DNA of 64,000 nt from Roseibium sp. HPY-6 (GTDB lineage Bacteria > Pseudomonadota > Alphaproteobacteria > Rhizobiales > Stappiaceae): positions 186,001-250,000 of the forward strand of contig NZ_JBEWCD010000003.1 in NCBI RefSeq assembly GCF_040530035.1. The letters run 5' to 3'. The notes beneath the pieces were generated by a model, which made no database searches, had not been told where the DNA came from, and saw only the letters and a list, made by a program, of their open reading frames with translations. How positions within the stretch are numbered: position 1 is the stretch's first letter; each line of letters opens with the position of its first letter. A program made the position numbers and the translations under genes. Below are positions 16,693 through 25,338 of the stretch, piece by piece.

Positions 16693-17562
16693 ATGAGCGA
16701 CAAAGACGAACTTTTCGGCAATTTACCTGTCCAACTTTCACCGGTGAGCATTAGCCAAACTGGTCTCGGTCCTGTTTGGACACAACACAAAGCGCAACTC
16801 ATCGCCAAATACATCTACTTATTCACGATTATTACGAAGCATGGTTGCTACATCGATGGTTTCGCTGGCCCCAAGAAACAAGATCTCAGCAATAGTTGGG
16901 CAGCTCAACTTGTTGTAGAAACTGAGCCTAGAAGGCTTCGAGAGATCTTTTTGTGCGACCTAAAGCAAGACAAAGCTGACAAGCTTCGCGCCCTTGTGGA
17001 CCAGCAACCAGACAAGGACAAAAGACACTACGAAGTATTGCAGGGCGACTTTAACCAAAAAGTCGATGCGGTCCTGAGCAGCGGCCTTATCAAGGAAAAA
17101 ACCGCAACATTTTGCCTATTGGATCAGTACACTCTCGAGTGCCACTGGACCACCTTGCAAAGGCTTGCAAACTTCAAACCCGAAGGTGCGCGAAAAATAG
17201 AGTTGTTCTACTTTCTTGCCACCGGCTGGCTACACCGTTCTTTGACTGGGCATAAAGTTAATTTGGATCGACCTGACCTCTGGTGGGGCGGCGAGGGTTG
17301 GAAAAAGCTTGTCAGCTTAAGCGGTGAGAAGATTGCGGTTCGGATGGCCGAGCGCTTCCGAGATGAGCTTGGATACAGATACGTGAAGCCATATCCAATT
17401 CACGAGAGGGACAAGGGCGAGGGGCGCGTCATGTTCCACATGATCCACGCAAGCGATCATCCCGAAGCACACAAACTCATGGCCCGAGCACATCGTAACG
17501 TCACAAAGGCACCTGAGGCCGAAGAACAGCTCGTCATGGAATTATCGCGAATAGACCCATAG
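16693..17562 (+). CDS. tcmP: Three-Cys-motif partner protein TcmP
   Basis: 289 residues matching the TcmP family that accompanies three-Cys (DUF5131) proteins. Visible features: WTQHKAQLIAKYI near the start, YIDGFAGPK near residue 55 (methyltransferase-like glycine turn), IFLCDL, and FCLLDQYTLECHWTTL near 140. These look like a Rossmann methyltransferase-like fold with a DQ(Y/F) signature in place of DPPY. Target and chemistry are unknown. It starts 23 bases after the DUF5131 stop, forming an operon, and is followed by an intrinsic terminator. Confidence 0.85.
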   Translation: MSDKDELFGNLPVQLSPVSISQTGLGPVWTQHKAQLIAKYIYLFTIITKHGCYIDGFAGPKKQDLSNSWAAQLVVETEPRRLREIFLCDLKQDKADKLRALVDQQPDKDKRHYEVLQGDFNQKVDAVLSSGLIKEKTATFCLLDQYTLECHWTTLQRLANFKPEGARKIELFYFLATGWLHRSLTGHKVNLDRPDLWWGGEGWKKLVSLSGEKIAVRMAERFRDELGYRYVKPYPIHERDKGEGRVMFHMIHASDHPEAHKLMARAHRNVTKAPEAEEQLVMELSRIDP

Positions 17563-17611
17563 GCGTCGCCGCCTGAATTTTTCCATAAAGTTACCTGGAA
17601 GTTACCCACGA

Positions 17612-17638
17612 AAAAAGCCGCCCGAAAGGCGGCTTTTT
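17612..17638. terminator. Bidirectional intrinsic terminator
   Basis: Perfect 11-bp stem AAAAAGCCGCC (17612-17622) with GGCGGCTTTTT (17628-17638), loop CGAAA, T run on both strands. It serves tcmP rightwards and tRNA-Gly leftwards. Confidence 0.9.
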
Positions 17639-17665
17639 CAACTCACTGAGGTATCGTGAGAAATC

Positions 17666-17740
17666 TGGAGCGGGCGATGGGATTCGAACCCACGACCCCA
17701 ACCTTGGCAAGGTTGTGCTCTACCCCTGAGCTACACCCGC
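17666..17740 (-). tRNA. tRNA-Gly (GCC)
   Basis: 75 nucleotides including encoded CCA. The cloverleaf is complete: acceptor GCGGGTG/CGCCCGC with a discriminator T, D arm with CTCAGGGGTAGAG, anticodon loop TTGCCAA reading GCC (glycine), and T arm with GGTTCGAATCC. Its 3' end points toward the accessory genes at 13.5-17.6 kb, the usual side for tRNA-targeted islands. Confidence 0.97.
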
Positions 17741-17880
17741 ATAGTGTTCCAGCGCCCGGCGGCAATGGCCTTGGCGTCGGTGGCGCAGTATATGAACTAA
17801 GCCGGGACGGATTGCAACAAGGAATTTGAAGAAATTTTTTTAGCTGTCTTTTTGTGCGGCGACCCGAAAACGAAAGTCGA

Positions 17881-17906
17881 AAAGTCGCAGAAAACAGCGA
17901 CTTTTT
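17881..17906. terminator. Hairpin with T run upstream of the prolyl-tRNA deacylase gene
   Basis: Nine-bp stem AAAAGTCGC/GCGACTTTT with an 8-base loop and a T run, 76 bases before the proX start. No rightward gene ends here, so it could be an attenuator in the proX leader or a terminator for leftover upstream transcription. The surrounding 241-base gap (17741-17981) shows nothing else clear. Confidence 0.5.
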
Positions 17907-17981
17907 ACAACAGTTTCCGCTTGTGAGCAGGCCGGCAATCACGTTAAACAGCCCACGGGAACACAATTTTCAGGAAAAAAC

Positions 17982-18503
17982 ATGCCAGCAACACGCGACG
18001 AACTCATGGCCTTTCTGGCCGATCTCGATATCGAGGTAACCACGGTTGACCATCAGCCGGTTTTCACCGTCGCGGAATCCGGGGATCTCCACGACAGGAT
18101 CCCGGGCGGGCATACCAAGAACCTGTTTGTGAAAGACAAGAAGAGCCGACTGTTTCTGATTGTGCTCCTCCATGACGCGACTGTGGATCTCAAAAAAATT
18201 CACCAGATCATCGGGGCACAGGGCCGGGTATCCTTCGGGAACGCGGATCTGCTTATGGAGGTTCTGGGGGTAGAACCGGGATCGGTGACCCCCTTTTCGC
18301 TTATAAATGATCGCGACGCCCTTCGGGTAACGCCCGTCTTTGACGCAGCAATGATGCAGCACGAAGTGCTGAACTATCATCCGCTGAAAAACGATGCGAC
18401 GACAGCGATCAGCGCACAGGACCTCTTGAAATTCGCCCGTGCCTGCGGCCACGACCCCAAGGTTTTGGCGGCAAGCGACCAAGCAATCGAGGCGGGACTT
18501 TAG
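17982..18503 (+). CDS. proX: Prolyl-tRNA deacylase, YbaK/ProX type
   Basis: 173 residues, single-domain INS/YbaK superfamily protein. Hallmarks are HQPVFTVAES near residue 24, GGHTKNLFVKDKK with the conserved lysine near 45-51, GVEPGSVTPF near 94 and a C-terminal region ending in a helix. Free-standing proteins of this kind hydrolyse alanine mischarged onto tRNA-Pro, a quality-control step in trans to prolyl-tRNA synthetase. Cytosolic. Confidence 0.9.
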   Translation: MPATRDELMAFLADLDIEVTTVDHQPVFTVAESGDLHDRIPGGHTKNLFVKDKKSRLFLIVLLHDATVDLKKIHQIIGAQGRVSFGNADLLMEVLGVEPGSVTPFSLINDRDALRVTPVFDAAMMQHEVLNYHPLKNDATTAISAQDLLKFARACGHDPKVLAASDQAIEAGL

Positions 18504-18626
18504 GTATCGCGGCGCCGGAGTTTGTATTTCCCGCGCAGCGGCTCCATGTTAGGAGCAAATTTGGCCTATAGACGATTCGAGATTGGCTGCTTGTCCTAGA
18601 GCGGCCGGAAAGCACGAGGCGGGTAA

Positions 18627-19628
18627 ATGAGCAATGGCAACTACAGCGTCGGCGGACAGGTTGGCGGCGGGTTCGGTGCCAGCATGGGCGGCGGTTATGG
18701 CGGCCAGGGCGGTGGCTTCGGCGGCGATGGTGGTGGCGGAGGCGGTGATGCGCCGGCAGGTGAACTGATATTCGATGTCACCACCCAGACGTTTATGGCG
18801 GATGTGCTTGAAGCGTCGCGTCAGCAACCCGTCCTTGTTGACTTCTGGGCGCCCTGGTGCGGCCCCTGCAAACAGCTGACCCCGATTATCGAGGCTGCCG
18901 TCAAGGCCGCCGGCGGCACAGTCAAGCTGGCCAAGATGAACATCGACGACTATCCGGAGATCGCCGGCCAGATGGGGATCCAGTCTATTCCCGCCGTGGT
19001 TGCCTTCAAGGATGGTCAGCCCGTGGACGGCTTCATGGGCGCTCAGCAGGAAAGCCAGGTCAAGGAATTCATCGAAAAGCTCGGTGGGCCGGCTCCCGCG
19101 AACCAGACGGACGCTTATCTTGAGCAGGCAGAAGAGCTTCTGGCTGCGCAGGATTTCCCCCAGGCCGCTCAGCTCTTTGGCGCGGTGATGCAGATGGAGC
19201 CGGAAAATGTGAAAGCGATTGCCGGTCTAGCGCAGTGTTATCTGGGTGCCGACGAACTTGAACGCGCCCAGCAGGCGCTTGAACTGGTGCCCGAAGACCA
19301 GCGGTCCGACGAAGCGTACGTCGCAGCGAAGGCCGCTGTCGATCTTGCCGAACAGGCCGCTTCGCTTGGCGACCTTGCAGAGTTCCACGACCGGATCGCC
19401 AAGGATCCGCTCGACCATCAGGCACGTTTCGATCTTGCTCTCGGCCTCAATGGCAACGGCGACAAGGAAGGAGCGGTTGATCAGCTGATCGAGATCGTCC
19501 GCCGCGATCGGGATTGGAACGAAGATGGTGCGCGCAAGCAGCTTCTGCAGTTTTTCGAGGCCTGGGGCTTCAAGGACCCTGCCAGCAATTACGGCCGCCG
19601 CAAGCTCTCGGCCGTGCTGTTTTCTTGA
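18627..19628 (+). CDS. cnoX: Thioredoxin-TPR co-chaperone (CnoX-like) with Gly-rich N-terminus
   Basis: 333 residues: a Gly-rich tail (residues 1-42), thioredoxin domain (about 45-150) with intact WCGPC and cis-Pro segment QSIPAVVAF, then a TPR-like helical region (about 160-320). The architecture matches CnoX/YbbN, a chlorine-activated holdase that also protects cysteines and hands clients to GroEL. Here the active site is CGPC, so redox activity should be kept, unlike E. coli YbbN (SxxC). The tail of about 40 residues, two-thirds glycine, is unusually extreme. It begins a run of small quality-control genes (LON-domain, Trm112-like). Confidence 0.88.
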   Translation: MSNGNYSVGGQVGGGFGASMGGGYGGQGGGFGGDGGGGGGDAPAGELIFDVTTQTFMADVLEASRQQPVLVDFWAPWCGPCKQLTPIIEAAVKAAGGTVKLAKMNIDDYPEIAGQMGIQSIPAVVAFKDGQPVDGFMGAQQESQVKEFIEKLGGPAPANQTDAYLEQAEELLAAQDFPQAAQLFGAVMQMEPENVKAIAGLAQCYLGADELERAQQALELVPEDQRSDEAYVAAKAAVDLAEQAASLGDLAEFHDRIAKDPLDHQARFDLALGLNGNGDKEGAVDQLIEIVRRDRDWNEDGARKQLLQFFEAWGFKDPASNYGRRKLSAVLFS

Positions 19629-19714
19629 CGATTGGCGTAACTGACACACATTTACGGGAGAGACCGGAAACTAGGGGCCCGGTGCCGGAAGCAACAAAAT
19701 AAAAAGGCTCAGAA

Positions 19715-20392
19715 ATGCAGGCGGGAAATGCCATTTACGACACCATCGCGGATCTTCCACCCGTGCTGCCTGTCTTTCCCTTGTCCGGTGCGCTTCTGCT
19801 TCCCAGAACACAGTTGCCCCTGAATATTTTCGAGCAGCGCTATCTCGATATGGTGGATACCGCCCTGTCCGGAAACAGGCTGATCGGAATGGTGCAACCC
19901 GCCTCCGAGGCCATGGGCGACGAGACGGACACGCCCTCGCTTGCGAATGTCGGATGCGTCGGTCGCCTCACCAGTTTTCAGGAAACGGGCGATGGACGGT
20001 ATCTGATCACGCTGCAGGGCATAACCCGTTTCGCGCTCGGCAAGGAACTTAGAACCTACAGCGCCTTCAGAGAGGTGGAATGCGACTTTGCGCCGTTTTC
20101 CGGCGACCTCAAATGCGGCGACGGTCAGGATGATGTGGACCGGAACGGGCTGTTGCGCACCCTTCGCGATTATCTCGATGCCAACAATCTGGAGGCGGAC
20201 TGGCAAAGCGTTTCGGAAGCGGAAACGGAAGTGCTTGTAAATGCACTCTGCATGATGTGCCCGTATGGACCTCAGGAAAAACAGGCTTTGCTGGAAGCCC
20301 GCGACTTGAAGACGCGCGCCGAAACCCTGATTGCCATCACCGAGATGGATCTGGCAAGGTCGCAAAATGACGGCGGCTCCACGCTTCAGTAA
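19715..20392 (+). CDS. LON peptidase substrate-binding domain protein
   Basis: 225 residues consisting only of the N-terminal substrate-binding domain of Lon: [26 protein letters not shown] near residue 18, [10 protein letters not shown] and [11 protein letters not shown] in the middle, and a helical C-terminus. No AAA or protease domain is present, and none is expected in this stand-alone family. It probably binds misfolded or specific client proteins. It follows cnoX and precedes the Trm112-like gene in the same direction, a common rhizobial order. Confidence 0.9.
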   Translation: MQAGNAIYDTIADLPPVLPVFPLSGALLLPRTQLPLNIFEQRYLDMVDTALSGNRLIGMVQPASEAMGDETDTPSLANVGCVGRLTSFQETGDGRYLITLQGITRFALGKELRTYSAFREVECDFAPFSGDLKCGDGQDDVDRNGLLRTLRDYLDANNLEADWQSVSEAETEVLVNALCMMCPYGPQEKQALLEARDLKTRAETLIAITEMDLARSQNDGGSTLQ

Positions 20393-20427
20393 TCTGCCTG
20401 GGTTCCTCGCCAGCAAAGAGACTTCAG

Positions 20428-20619
20428 ATGAACGACACGACAGAACGTCCGGTTGACCGGAAACTTCTTGAACTGCTTGTGTGTCCCGTGACCAAGACAA
20501 CGCTCGAATATGACGCGGACGCCAGGGAACTGATCTCCAGATCGGCAAAACTCGCCTATCCGATCCGCAACGGTATTCCGATTATGCTGCCGGACGAAGC
20601 ACGCAAACTCGAAGACTAG
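20428..20619 (+). CDS. Trm112-like zinc-ribbon-type protein (UPF0434)
   Basis: 63 residues: [17 protein letters not shown] then [17 protein letters not shown], the compact Trm112-like fold that in eukaryotes and some bacteria activates methyltransferases. Only the single Cys of VCPVT remains of a metal site, as usual in bacterial UPF0434 members. Last gene of its group, followed by an intrinsic terminator. Confidence 0.92.
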   Translation: MNDTTERPVDRKLLELLVCPVTKTTLEYDADARELISRSAKLAYPIRNGIPIMLPDEARKLED

Positions 20620-20636
20620 GTTCTTGCGCGGAATAG

Positions 20637-20668
20637 AAAAAGCCCGGATGCGATGCTCCGGGCTTTTT
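20637..20668. terminator. Bidirectional intrinsic terminator
   Basis: Perfect 12-bp stem AAAAAGCCCGGA/TCCGGGCTTTTT (20637-20648, 20657-20668) with T runs on both strands. It separates the Trm112-like gene from the convergent yggT. Confidence 0.92.
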
Positions 20669-20688
20669 GCATGTGAAGGCGCTCGACG

Positions 20689-20985
20689 TCAGAAACCGCG
20701 CACCATCGGCAAGATGTTGATGACGATGATCTGGCGCAGGAAAATGATCCCGAGAAGCAGAATAACCGGAGAAATGTCGATCCCGCCGAGATCGGGCATG
20801 AAACGGCGTATGGGACGCAGCGCCGGCTCGGTCAGATTGTAGAGCACGCGACCGATCGAGTTGATGATCTGGTTGCTCGAATTCACGATGTTGAAAGCGT
20901 AGAGCCAGGAAAAAATCGCACTGGCAATGATCACGTAGGTATAGAGCTCCAGCGCGAGAAGGATGACGTTAAAGAGTGCGGTCAT
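20689..20985 (-). CDS. yggT: YggT family membrane protein
   Basis: 98 residues with two membrane helices (about 5-30 and 72-92) separated by the conserved [25 protein letters not shown] loop pattern (cited here as the [11 protein letters not shown] and GGIDISPV motifs). The YggT/CCB3 family is linked to membrane protein assembly or cell-shape functions; the exact role is unknown. Confidence 0.92.
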   Translation of the reverse strand: MTALFNVILLALELYTYVIIASAIFSWLYAFNIVNSSNQIINSIGRVLYNLTEPALRPIRRFMPDLGGIDISPVILLLGIIFLRQIIVINILPMVRGF

Positions 20986-21223
20986 GATCTGGTCCGTTGC
21001 CGTTCAGGTTCTGTCACGTTTCTCATGTAGCTCCGAGATCGCACGCCTGCAAGACGGCACTTTCAAGAACGAAAGAATGTTTGAAAATAATGCGATGCCT
21101 TTACCGGCATGGAAATCCGATGCGGAAATGCAACACTTCGGCAAAACCGGGATTCGTTAGGCTTTGAGTAAGCCAGCTTCGTGCTATCTTGCCGGCAATG
21201 AACTCCATATGGATGAAGCCTTA

Positions 21224-22024
21224 ATGTTCAAGACCTTGTCACGCGTTGCGCTCGCCTTGTCGCTGAGCGCCGTGTCCGGAACCGCGCTGGCTCAAAGCGG
21301 CGAGATATCCGCACAGGACGCCACGAAACAATTCGTGGTCGATCTGGGCATCGGCGCGATCGCGCAGCCGCGATATGAATCTGCCGATTCCTACCTGATC
21401 TACCCGATGCCGATCATATCGGTCGGGCGATTCTACCTTCCCGGCCTTGGCCAGGTAGTCGATGGCCGGCGCCGTGCCGGCGTCTTTTTCTTCCCGTCCT
21501 TCAATTTCATTGGTGAACGCGACGCCAGCGACAGCTCGGATCTGACCGGGACGGACACTGTCGACTGGGCATTCGAACTCGGCCTTGGCGGCGGTTTCCG
21601 CACCGAACACTTCCGCGCTTTCGCTGAACTGCGGCAGGGCTTCAACGGCCACAACGGTCAGGTTGGCCAGCTTGGACTGGACGGCATCATCTATCCAACC
21701 GACAAGTGGGAAGTCAGTTTCGGCCCGCGTGCGAGCTTTGCCTCCGGCGAATACATGGACACCTATTTCGGCGTCACAGCACGGGAAGCGGCCAATAGTG
21801 GCGGCCGCCTGACTGAGTATGACCCCAGCGCCGGTTTCAAGAGCATCGGGCTTGCGGCCCGCGGAAGTTACGACTGGAACGATGATGTGCGGCTGCATAT
21901 CCGCGGCACTTACGACCGTCTGATCGGCGATGCCGCGGACAGCCCGATCGCGGAAGCCGGCAGCAAGGACCAGTTCACACTTGGCGTGGGTGTGAGCTAC
22001 CGCTTCGCTTTCGATATCTTTTAA
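21224..22024 (+). CDS. MipA/OmpV family outer-membrane protein
   Basis: About 266 residues: a signal peptide (KTLSRVALALSLSAVSGTALAQ) then a beta-rich chain with alternating polar/hydrophobic strands and repeated aromatic girdles, ending in Phe (SYRFAFDIF), as expected for an outer-membrane barrel. GIGAIAQPRYESADSYLIYP is the conserved MipA/OmpV opening. In E. coli MipA scaffolds murein enzymes, but many family members have other roles. The start may also be ATG 21209; ATG 21224 gives the cleanest signal peptide. Confidence 0.85.
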   Translation: MFKTLSRVALALSLSAVSGTALAQSGEISAQDATKQFVVDLGIGAIAQPRYESADSYLIYPMPIISVGRFYLPGLGQVVDGRRRAGVFFFPSFNFIGERDASDSSDLTGTDTVDWAFELGLGGGFRTEHFRAFAELRQGFNGHNGQVGQLGLDGIIYPTDKWEVSFGPRASFASGEYMDTYFGVTAREAANSGGRLTEYDPSAGFKSIGLAARGSYDWNDDVRLHIRGTYDRLIGDAADSPIAEAGSKDQFTLGVGVSYRFAFDIF

Positions 22025-22049
22025 AGGCCAGGACGTCACCTGCCGCGCA

Positions 22050-22076
22050 AAAAAGGAGGCTCGAGGCCTCCTTTTT
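22050..22076. terminator. Bidirectional intrinsic terminator
   Basis: Perfect 11-bp stem AAAAAGGAGGC/GCCTCCTTTTT (22050-22060, 22066-22076), loop TCGAG, between the convergent MipA-like and pentapeptide-repeat genes. Confidence 0.92.
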
Positions 22077-22104
22077 CATTTTCAAAGGTGTGTAAGCCCG
22101 CAGA

Positions 22105-22935
22105 TCAGTAGGAACACTCGACAAGTTCTATGCCACGCGGGAGCTTGGTGGTCTCGTCCCCACAAGCACCCAGGATCCGGCTCGGGTCGAGATTATAGGC
22201 ACCCGTAAGGTCCGCGCCTACAAGACGGGTCCGGCGAAGCAAAGCACCATCAAAATCCACTTTTGTCAGATTGGCGTTGGTGAGGTCGGCGCTCACGAGG
22301 CGAACGCCTGAAAAATCGGCACCGGAAAAATCCGCGCCGACCGCCTTGATGCGATCGAGTTTACCCTGGCGGATGCGGGCATTCTTGAAATTGGCATCCG
22401 TCAGATCGACGCGCTCCAGGTTAACACCGTCCATCTTTGCCCCTTCAAAAGAGGCGCCCACGGCAACGGAACGGATGAGTGCGGCGTTACGCAGATCTGC
22501 ATCGTCGAAGATCGCACCATTGGCGATACTTGCATTCAGGTCGGCATCCCTGAGGTCGACATCCGTCAGATTGGCGTTGGTGAAATTGGCCTTTTCAAGA
22601 TCGGCAGAGCGCATATTCGATCCTGCAAAGTTGCTGCCGGCGAAATCCGCGCGCTCGGCTTCCGCACGGCGTAGATCCGCATTCTGAAAATCTCCACCTG
22701 GCAGCACCGCCTCCTTGAGGTCGGTTTCGCGCAAGTTGGTCCTGTTGAAGTTGGGATTTTCGACCGTCAGGAACCTCAGCTCGGTCAACCGCAGATCGCA
22801 GCGAGGACAACCGCCGTTTTCCTTGATCTCGGTCATCTTTTCTTCATCGCTGCCGGCAAAAGCGCCCGCCGATAGCGTACACAATGCCACGGCGCCAAGA
22901 CAGCCTGCCAAAAAATGCGTAAACCTGTCTCTCAT
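22105..22935 (-). CDS. Secreted pentapeptide-repeat protein
   Basis: 276 residues: a signal peptide ending near GAFAG, a short Cys pair (CPRCDLR) and then roughly 30 tandem A(D/N)LxX pentapeptides (ADLRRAEAERADFAGSNF style) from about residue 47 to 250, which fold into a right-handed quadrilateral beta-helix. It ends with two more Cys. The function of periplasmic members is unknown; DNA mimicry as in Qnr proteins is unlikely for an exported protein. The DNA shows matching 15-base periodicity, which is coding and not a CRISPR. Confidence 0.9.
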   Translation of the reverse strand: MRDRFTHFLAGCLGAVALCTLSAGAFAGSDEEKMTEIKENGGCPRCDLRLTELRFLTVENPNFNRTNLRETDLKEAVLPGGDFQNADLRRAEAERADFAGSNFAGSNMRSADLEKANFTNANLTDVDLRDADLNASIANGAIFDDADLRNAALIRSVAVGASFEGAKMDGVNLERVDLTDANFKNARIRQGKLDRIKAVGADFSGADFSGVRLVSADLTNANLTKVDFDGALLRRTRLVGADLTGAYNLDPSRILGACGDETTKLPRGIELVECSY

Positions 22936-23380
22936 CCCAAAACCTTTTTTCGATCTGCTCTAAAGATAGGTATCCGATAGCAACACTTTAAGGACAGTTT
23001 CTGTCCAGAAAAAATCCTATTCGGCTAATTTGGGAAGAGATCGCATTGAAATTGCGTCAATGACGCCGTGTCGTGCCCCGCATTCGCCGAGCCCGCTATG
23101 GGAGGAAAGAAGCGGGCGGGGTCGCAGTTGCCCACTTCTTCCATCCACATAAGGCGCTGACGACGCACAACCTGACAATCAGCGTGCCAAGTCAATCGCA
23201 AAAGGCTTGCCAATTTGTTTGCGCGGAAAAATACCCAGATCTGGACAGGCGCACCGCCGCCGGCACAAGATATTGAAATCATTTACGAAGCATTTACTTC
23301 TCATGCATTGCAATCTGCAAAGCCGGTTGCGAACAGGCCTAAGGAAAAGTTAACGCCTCAGCTTCATCGCAAGCGTGTGG
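22936..23380. other. Intergenic region with no gene seen
   Basis: 445 bases between the start of the leftward pentapeptide gene and the end of the leftward patatin gene. Short frames exist but none has a ribosome site or recognisable protein. It presumably carries the pentapeptide gene promoter. I see no tRNA, riboswitch or repeat. Confidence 0.5.
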
Positions 23381-24394
23381 TCATGAAAACTCATCCCTGA
23401 GATCGACAGATGATTGCACGCCGATATCGTCGAAATGAGCGTCCAGCCATCCGCGCGCCGTTTCCCGGCCGAGATCACGCAATTCCGTCAGAAACGCCCA
23501 TTCGGCGTTCATTTTTGACGACGCCTGGAGTGGCTTGAGTTCGCGCGCGAAGATCCTGTGCATGTGCACTTTCATGTACTCTTCGGACGAAAGTTTGCCT
23601 TCTTCGATCAGACGCGTGACGAAGTCGATGGCCCGCAACTCGCGCAAAAGTGTGGAATTGAATGTTATCTCGTTGAGACGATTGACGATCTCGCGCGCAG
23701 TGCGCGGCACCTCGCGCCGTTCCAGGGGGTTGATCTGCACCAGGATAACGTCCGGGGTCTGTGTTTCGTAAAAGAGCGGATAAAGCGGCGGATTACCCAT
23801 ATAGCCGCCGTCCCAATACGGCTCTCCCTCAATTTCGACCGCCTGATACAGCTGAGGCAGGCACGCCGACGCCATGACCGCGTCCAGTGTGACTTCCTTT
23901 TCGCTGAAAACACGGATCTTGCCGGAATAGACATTCGTTGCCGCTATGAACAGCTTCACGCCGGAACAGCAATGAACCTTCTCGAAGTCGACCATCTTTT
24001 CAACGACATCGCGAAGCGGATTGACGTTCAAAGGGTTGAATTCATAGGGCGATGCGAACCGTGACAGCACATCGAAGTAAAGATAACTGGGCGAGTGATC
24101 GAGGCTCCAGTTGCCGAGAAGCACATCGAGCGGAGACCGCTGGATCGGACTGAACCGCGCCTCGTCGCTGACCTCACGCCAGAACGCTTCCAGGCTGACC
24201 CTGGCGCCGTCCTCGCCGCCTGCTTCCATGCCGCTCGCCAGAACGACGGCATTCATTGCTCCGGCGGAAGTTCCGGTAATCGCATCGATCGCAAGGCGGC
24301 TGTCCTCGAGAAAATAGTCGAGTACACCCCAGGTGAAAGCGCCATGAGCACCACCGCCCTGCAACGCGAGATTTATCTTTTTCGGAGCGGCCAA
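23381..24394 (-). CDS. Patatin-like phospholipase
   Basis: 337 residues. The catalytic set of the patatin family is complete: oxyanion loop LQGGGAHGAF near residue 12, nucleophile elbow GTSAG near 41, and the Asp of WDGGYMGNPPL near 193. It should hydrolyse acyl esters of membrane lipids or, as in related alphaproteobacteria, act near polyhydroxybutyrate metabolism, since it lies directly downstream of a 3-hydroxybutyrate dehydrogenase gene (34-base gap, same strand). No signal peptide. Confidence 0.92.
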   Translation of the reverse strand: MAAPKKINLALQGGGAHGAFTWGVLDYFLEDSRLAIDAITGTSAGAMNAVVLASGMEAGGEDGARVSLEAFWREVSDEARFSPIQRSPLDVLLGNWSLDHSPSYLYFDVLSRFASPYEFNPLNVNPLRDVVEKMVDFEKVHCCSGVKLFIAATNVYSGKIRVFSEKEVTLDAVMASACLPQLYQAVEIEGEPYWDGGYMGNPPLYPLFYETQTPDVILVQINPLERREVPRTAREIVNRLNEITFNSTLLRELRAIDFVTRLIEEGKLSSEEYMKVHMHRIFARELKPLQASSKMNAEWAFLTELRDLGRETARGWLDAHFDDIGVQSSVDLRDEFS

Positions 24395-24428
24395 GTCGAA
24401 CGCCTTTCCAGATTATTGCGATCAGCGG

Positions 24429-25211
24429 TTATTGTGCTGTCCAGCCCCCGTCGATCGGCAGCACGGACCCCGTAATCGACGATGCCGTGTCGGAGCACAG
24501 GAAAGCCGCATAACCCGCAACCTGTTCAACAGTGACAAATTCCTTGGTCGGCTGCGCTTTCAACATGACATCCTTTTTGACCTGCTCCTCCGTCATATTG
24601 CGGGCTTTCATTGTGTCGGGAATTTGGGCCTCGACGAGTGGAGTCCAGACATAGCCAGGACAGATGGCGTTGACAGTGATGCCCTGTTCCGCAACTTCAA
24701 GCGCGACCGTTTTCGTAAGTCCGGCAATGCCGTGCTTGGCTGCGACATAGGCGGACTTGTAGGGCGAGGCCACGAGTGCGTGCGCGGACGCAGTATTGAT
24801 GATCCGGCCCCAGCCGCGCTGCTTCATTCCCGGGAGTGCGGCCCGGATCGCGTGAAATGCCGACGACAGGTTGATAGCTATGATGGCATCCCACTTGTCG
24901 ACCGGAAACTCGTCGACCGGCGAAACGAACTGAATTCCGGCATTGTTCACAAGGATATCAACGGACCCGAAGTCATTTTCAGCATCCGCAATCATCCCCG
25001 CAATCGCATCACCGTTCAGCATGTTTGCGGAGGAGTAGGCACACCGCACGCCAAAATCGGCCTCGATCGCAGCCCGGGTCGCTTCGATTTCGTCGGCATC
25101 GCCAAGACCGTTTATGACGACATTGGCGCCCTGCTCGGCAAAGGCACGGGCGCAGCCAAGTCCGATACCGGACGTGGAACCGGTAACGACGGCGGTTTTG
25201 TTCGCAAGCAT
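24429..25211 (-). CDS. bdhA: 3-Hydroxybutyrate dehydrogenase
   Basis: 260 residues, classical SDR: TGSTSGIGLG cofactor loop, NNAGIQFVSPVDEFP, catalytic Ser then YVAAK, and the C-terminal LPIDGGWTAQ typical of BdhA. Residues HALVASPYKSAY and the CPGYVWTPLVEAQIP stretch are also characteristic. It converts (R)-3-hydroxybutyrate to acetoacetate with NAD+. Start ATG 25211 has GGGAG upstream. Probable operon with the patatin-like gene. Confidence 0.92.
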   Translation of the reverse strand: MLANKTAVVTGSTSGIGLGCARAFAEQGANVVINGLGDADEIEATRAAIEADFGVRCAYSSANMLNGDAIAGMIADAENDFGSVDILVNNAGIQFVSPVDEFPVDKWDAIIAINLSSAFHAIRAALPGMKQRGWGRIINTASAHALVASPYKSAYVAAKHGIAGLTKTVALEVAEQGITVNAICPGYVWTPLVEAQIPDTMKARNMTEEQVKKDVMLKAQPTKEFVTVEQVAGYAAFLCSDTASSITGSVLPIDGGWTAQ

Positions 25212-25338
25212 GCGGGATCTCCCAGAAGACGATATTATCTGGTGCAACATTTCACCAGTTATCGCCGCACTGCAACATCACAATGAAGAAAAGTGATGAA
25301 CCAGCAGGGTCGCTGCATTTGCATCCCGCCGGACGGCG

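Noticed and set aside
17666..17740. Attachment-site repeat of the tRNA-Gly 3' end bounding the island
   Set aside because: No second copy of the tRNA 3' sequence was seen by eye between 8.7 and 17.6 kb, and there is no integrase gene.
22105..22935. 15-base periodic repeats that could look like a CRISPR or satellite
   Set aside because: The period is in frame and encodes A(D/N)LxX pentapeptides; there are no constant repeats with unique spacers.
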